Source: Clostridium bowmanii
GTDB taxonomy: Bacteria > Bacillota > Clostridia > Clostridiales > Clostridiaceae
Direction: 5' to 3'
DNA length: 64,000 bases
NCBI RefSeq assembly: GCF_018861315.1
Contig: NZ_JAHLDL010000015.1
Span: 37,146 to 101,145 of the forward strand
In this document: in pieces, positions 63,892 through 64,000 of the stretch
Layout: every line of letters begins with the position of its first letter
Position numbering within the stretch: position 1 is the first letter of the stretch
Position numbers and translations under genes: made by a program
Notes under the pieces: generated by a model
Told to the model about the DNA's origin: nothing
Database searches by the model: none
The model's input: only the letters and a program-made list of their open reading frames with translations

Positions 63892-64000
63892 GTGCGCCCG
63901 GCATGGGCATTTACTCGTCGGTGAAAGTCCGATACGGGGGCTGATAGTGCCAACCGTTAGCTTAAGACAAGGGTGTCCTCCGTGAGGGGGAATCTGAAGG
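63892..64000 (+). mobile_element. 5' end of a group II intron, probably class IIC (cut by window end)
   Basis: GTGCGCCCGGCATGGGCA is the conserved 5' end of bacterial group II introns. The domain I sequence continues with GGTGAAAGTCCGATACGGGGG and GTCCTCCGTGAGGGGGAA. Class IIC introns insert just after terminator hairpins, as here (the splice junction is 1 base after the T-run). Only the first 109 bases are in the window; the reverse transcriptase should lie beyond. Confidence 0.88.

Overview
The window is a low-GC, AT-rich stretch of a chromosome that looks like an endospore-forming anaerobic Clostridium. The evidence is a gerA-type germinant receptor operon, a Spo0E-like phosphatase gene, the anaerobic (cbi) cobalamin pathway, clostridial-style strong AGGAGG ribosome binding sites, many TTG starts and short intrinsic terminators. 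No tRNA, rRNA, CRISPR array or replication origin was seen.

Layout. 0-1.8 kb: an ABC-class predicted ATPase. 1.8-9.7 kb: a decaying region with a remnant of a second ATPase 3' end, a glutamate decarboxylase pseudogene with two lesions, the intact gerA-gerB-gerC operon (minus strand), a 42-codon spo0E-like gene, relics of an IS3-type element and of a serine recombinase, an internally deleted P-loop kinase and a frameshifted hypothetical gene. 9.8-12.5 kb: a coupled MATE transporter/GNAT pair (minus). 12.7-25.2 kb: a cell-wall amino-sugar salvage cluster: murR-like regulator, murQ, a sugar ABC importer without an ATPase, two GNAT acetyltransferases, a PIG-L deacetylase-like protein, namZ, nagZ, anmK and a murK-like kinase. 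NamZ and NagZ have no signal peptide, so imported disaccharides are probably cleaved in the cytoplasm and the sugars then phosphorylated and channelled through MurQ.

25.3-40.5 kb: cobalamin. One cobalamin riboswitch precedes btuCDF-cobO (uptake and adenosylation). A second precedes cbiX-C-D-E-T-L-F-G-H-J-hemC-cobA/hemD-hemB-(sirC), which covers every step from 5-aminolevulinate to cobyrinic acid. Glutamyl-tRNA reductase, the aminomutase and all steps after cobyrinic acid are not in the window. 40.6-46.9 kb: an M29 aminopeptidase (minus) and a BMP-type nucleoside ABC importer preceded by a purine riboswitch with an unusual J2/3 strand. 46.9-51.4 kb: a MarR regulator plus heterodimeric ABC exporter whose promoter carries five 15-bp tandem repeats. 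51.5-58.5 kb: an SGNH hydrolase, an NAD-dependent epimerase-like protein and the livKHMGF branched-chain amino acid importer. 58.5-64 kb: a DUF1413-like protein, a DAACS symporter, a flavodoxin-like protein, a threonine aldolase and a coiled-coil DUF4041-like protein. The window ends inside a group IIC-type intron inserted right after a terminator.
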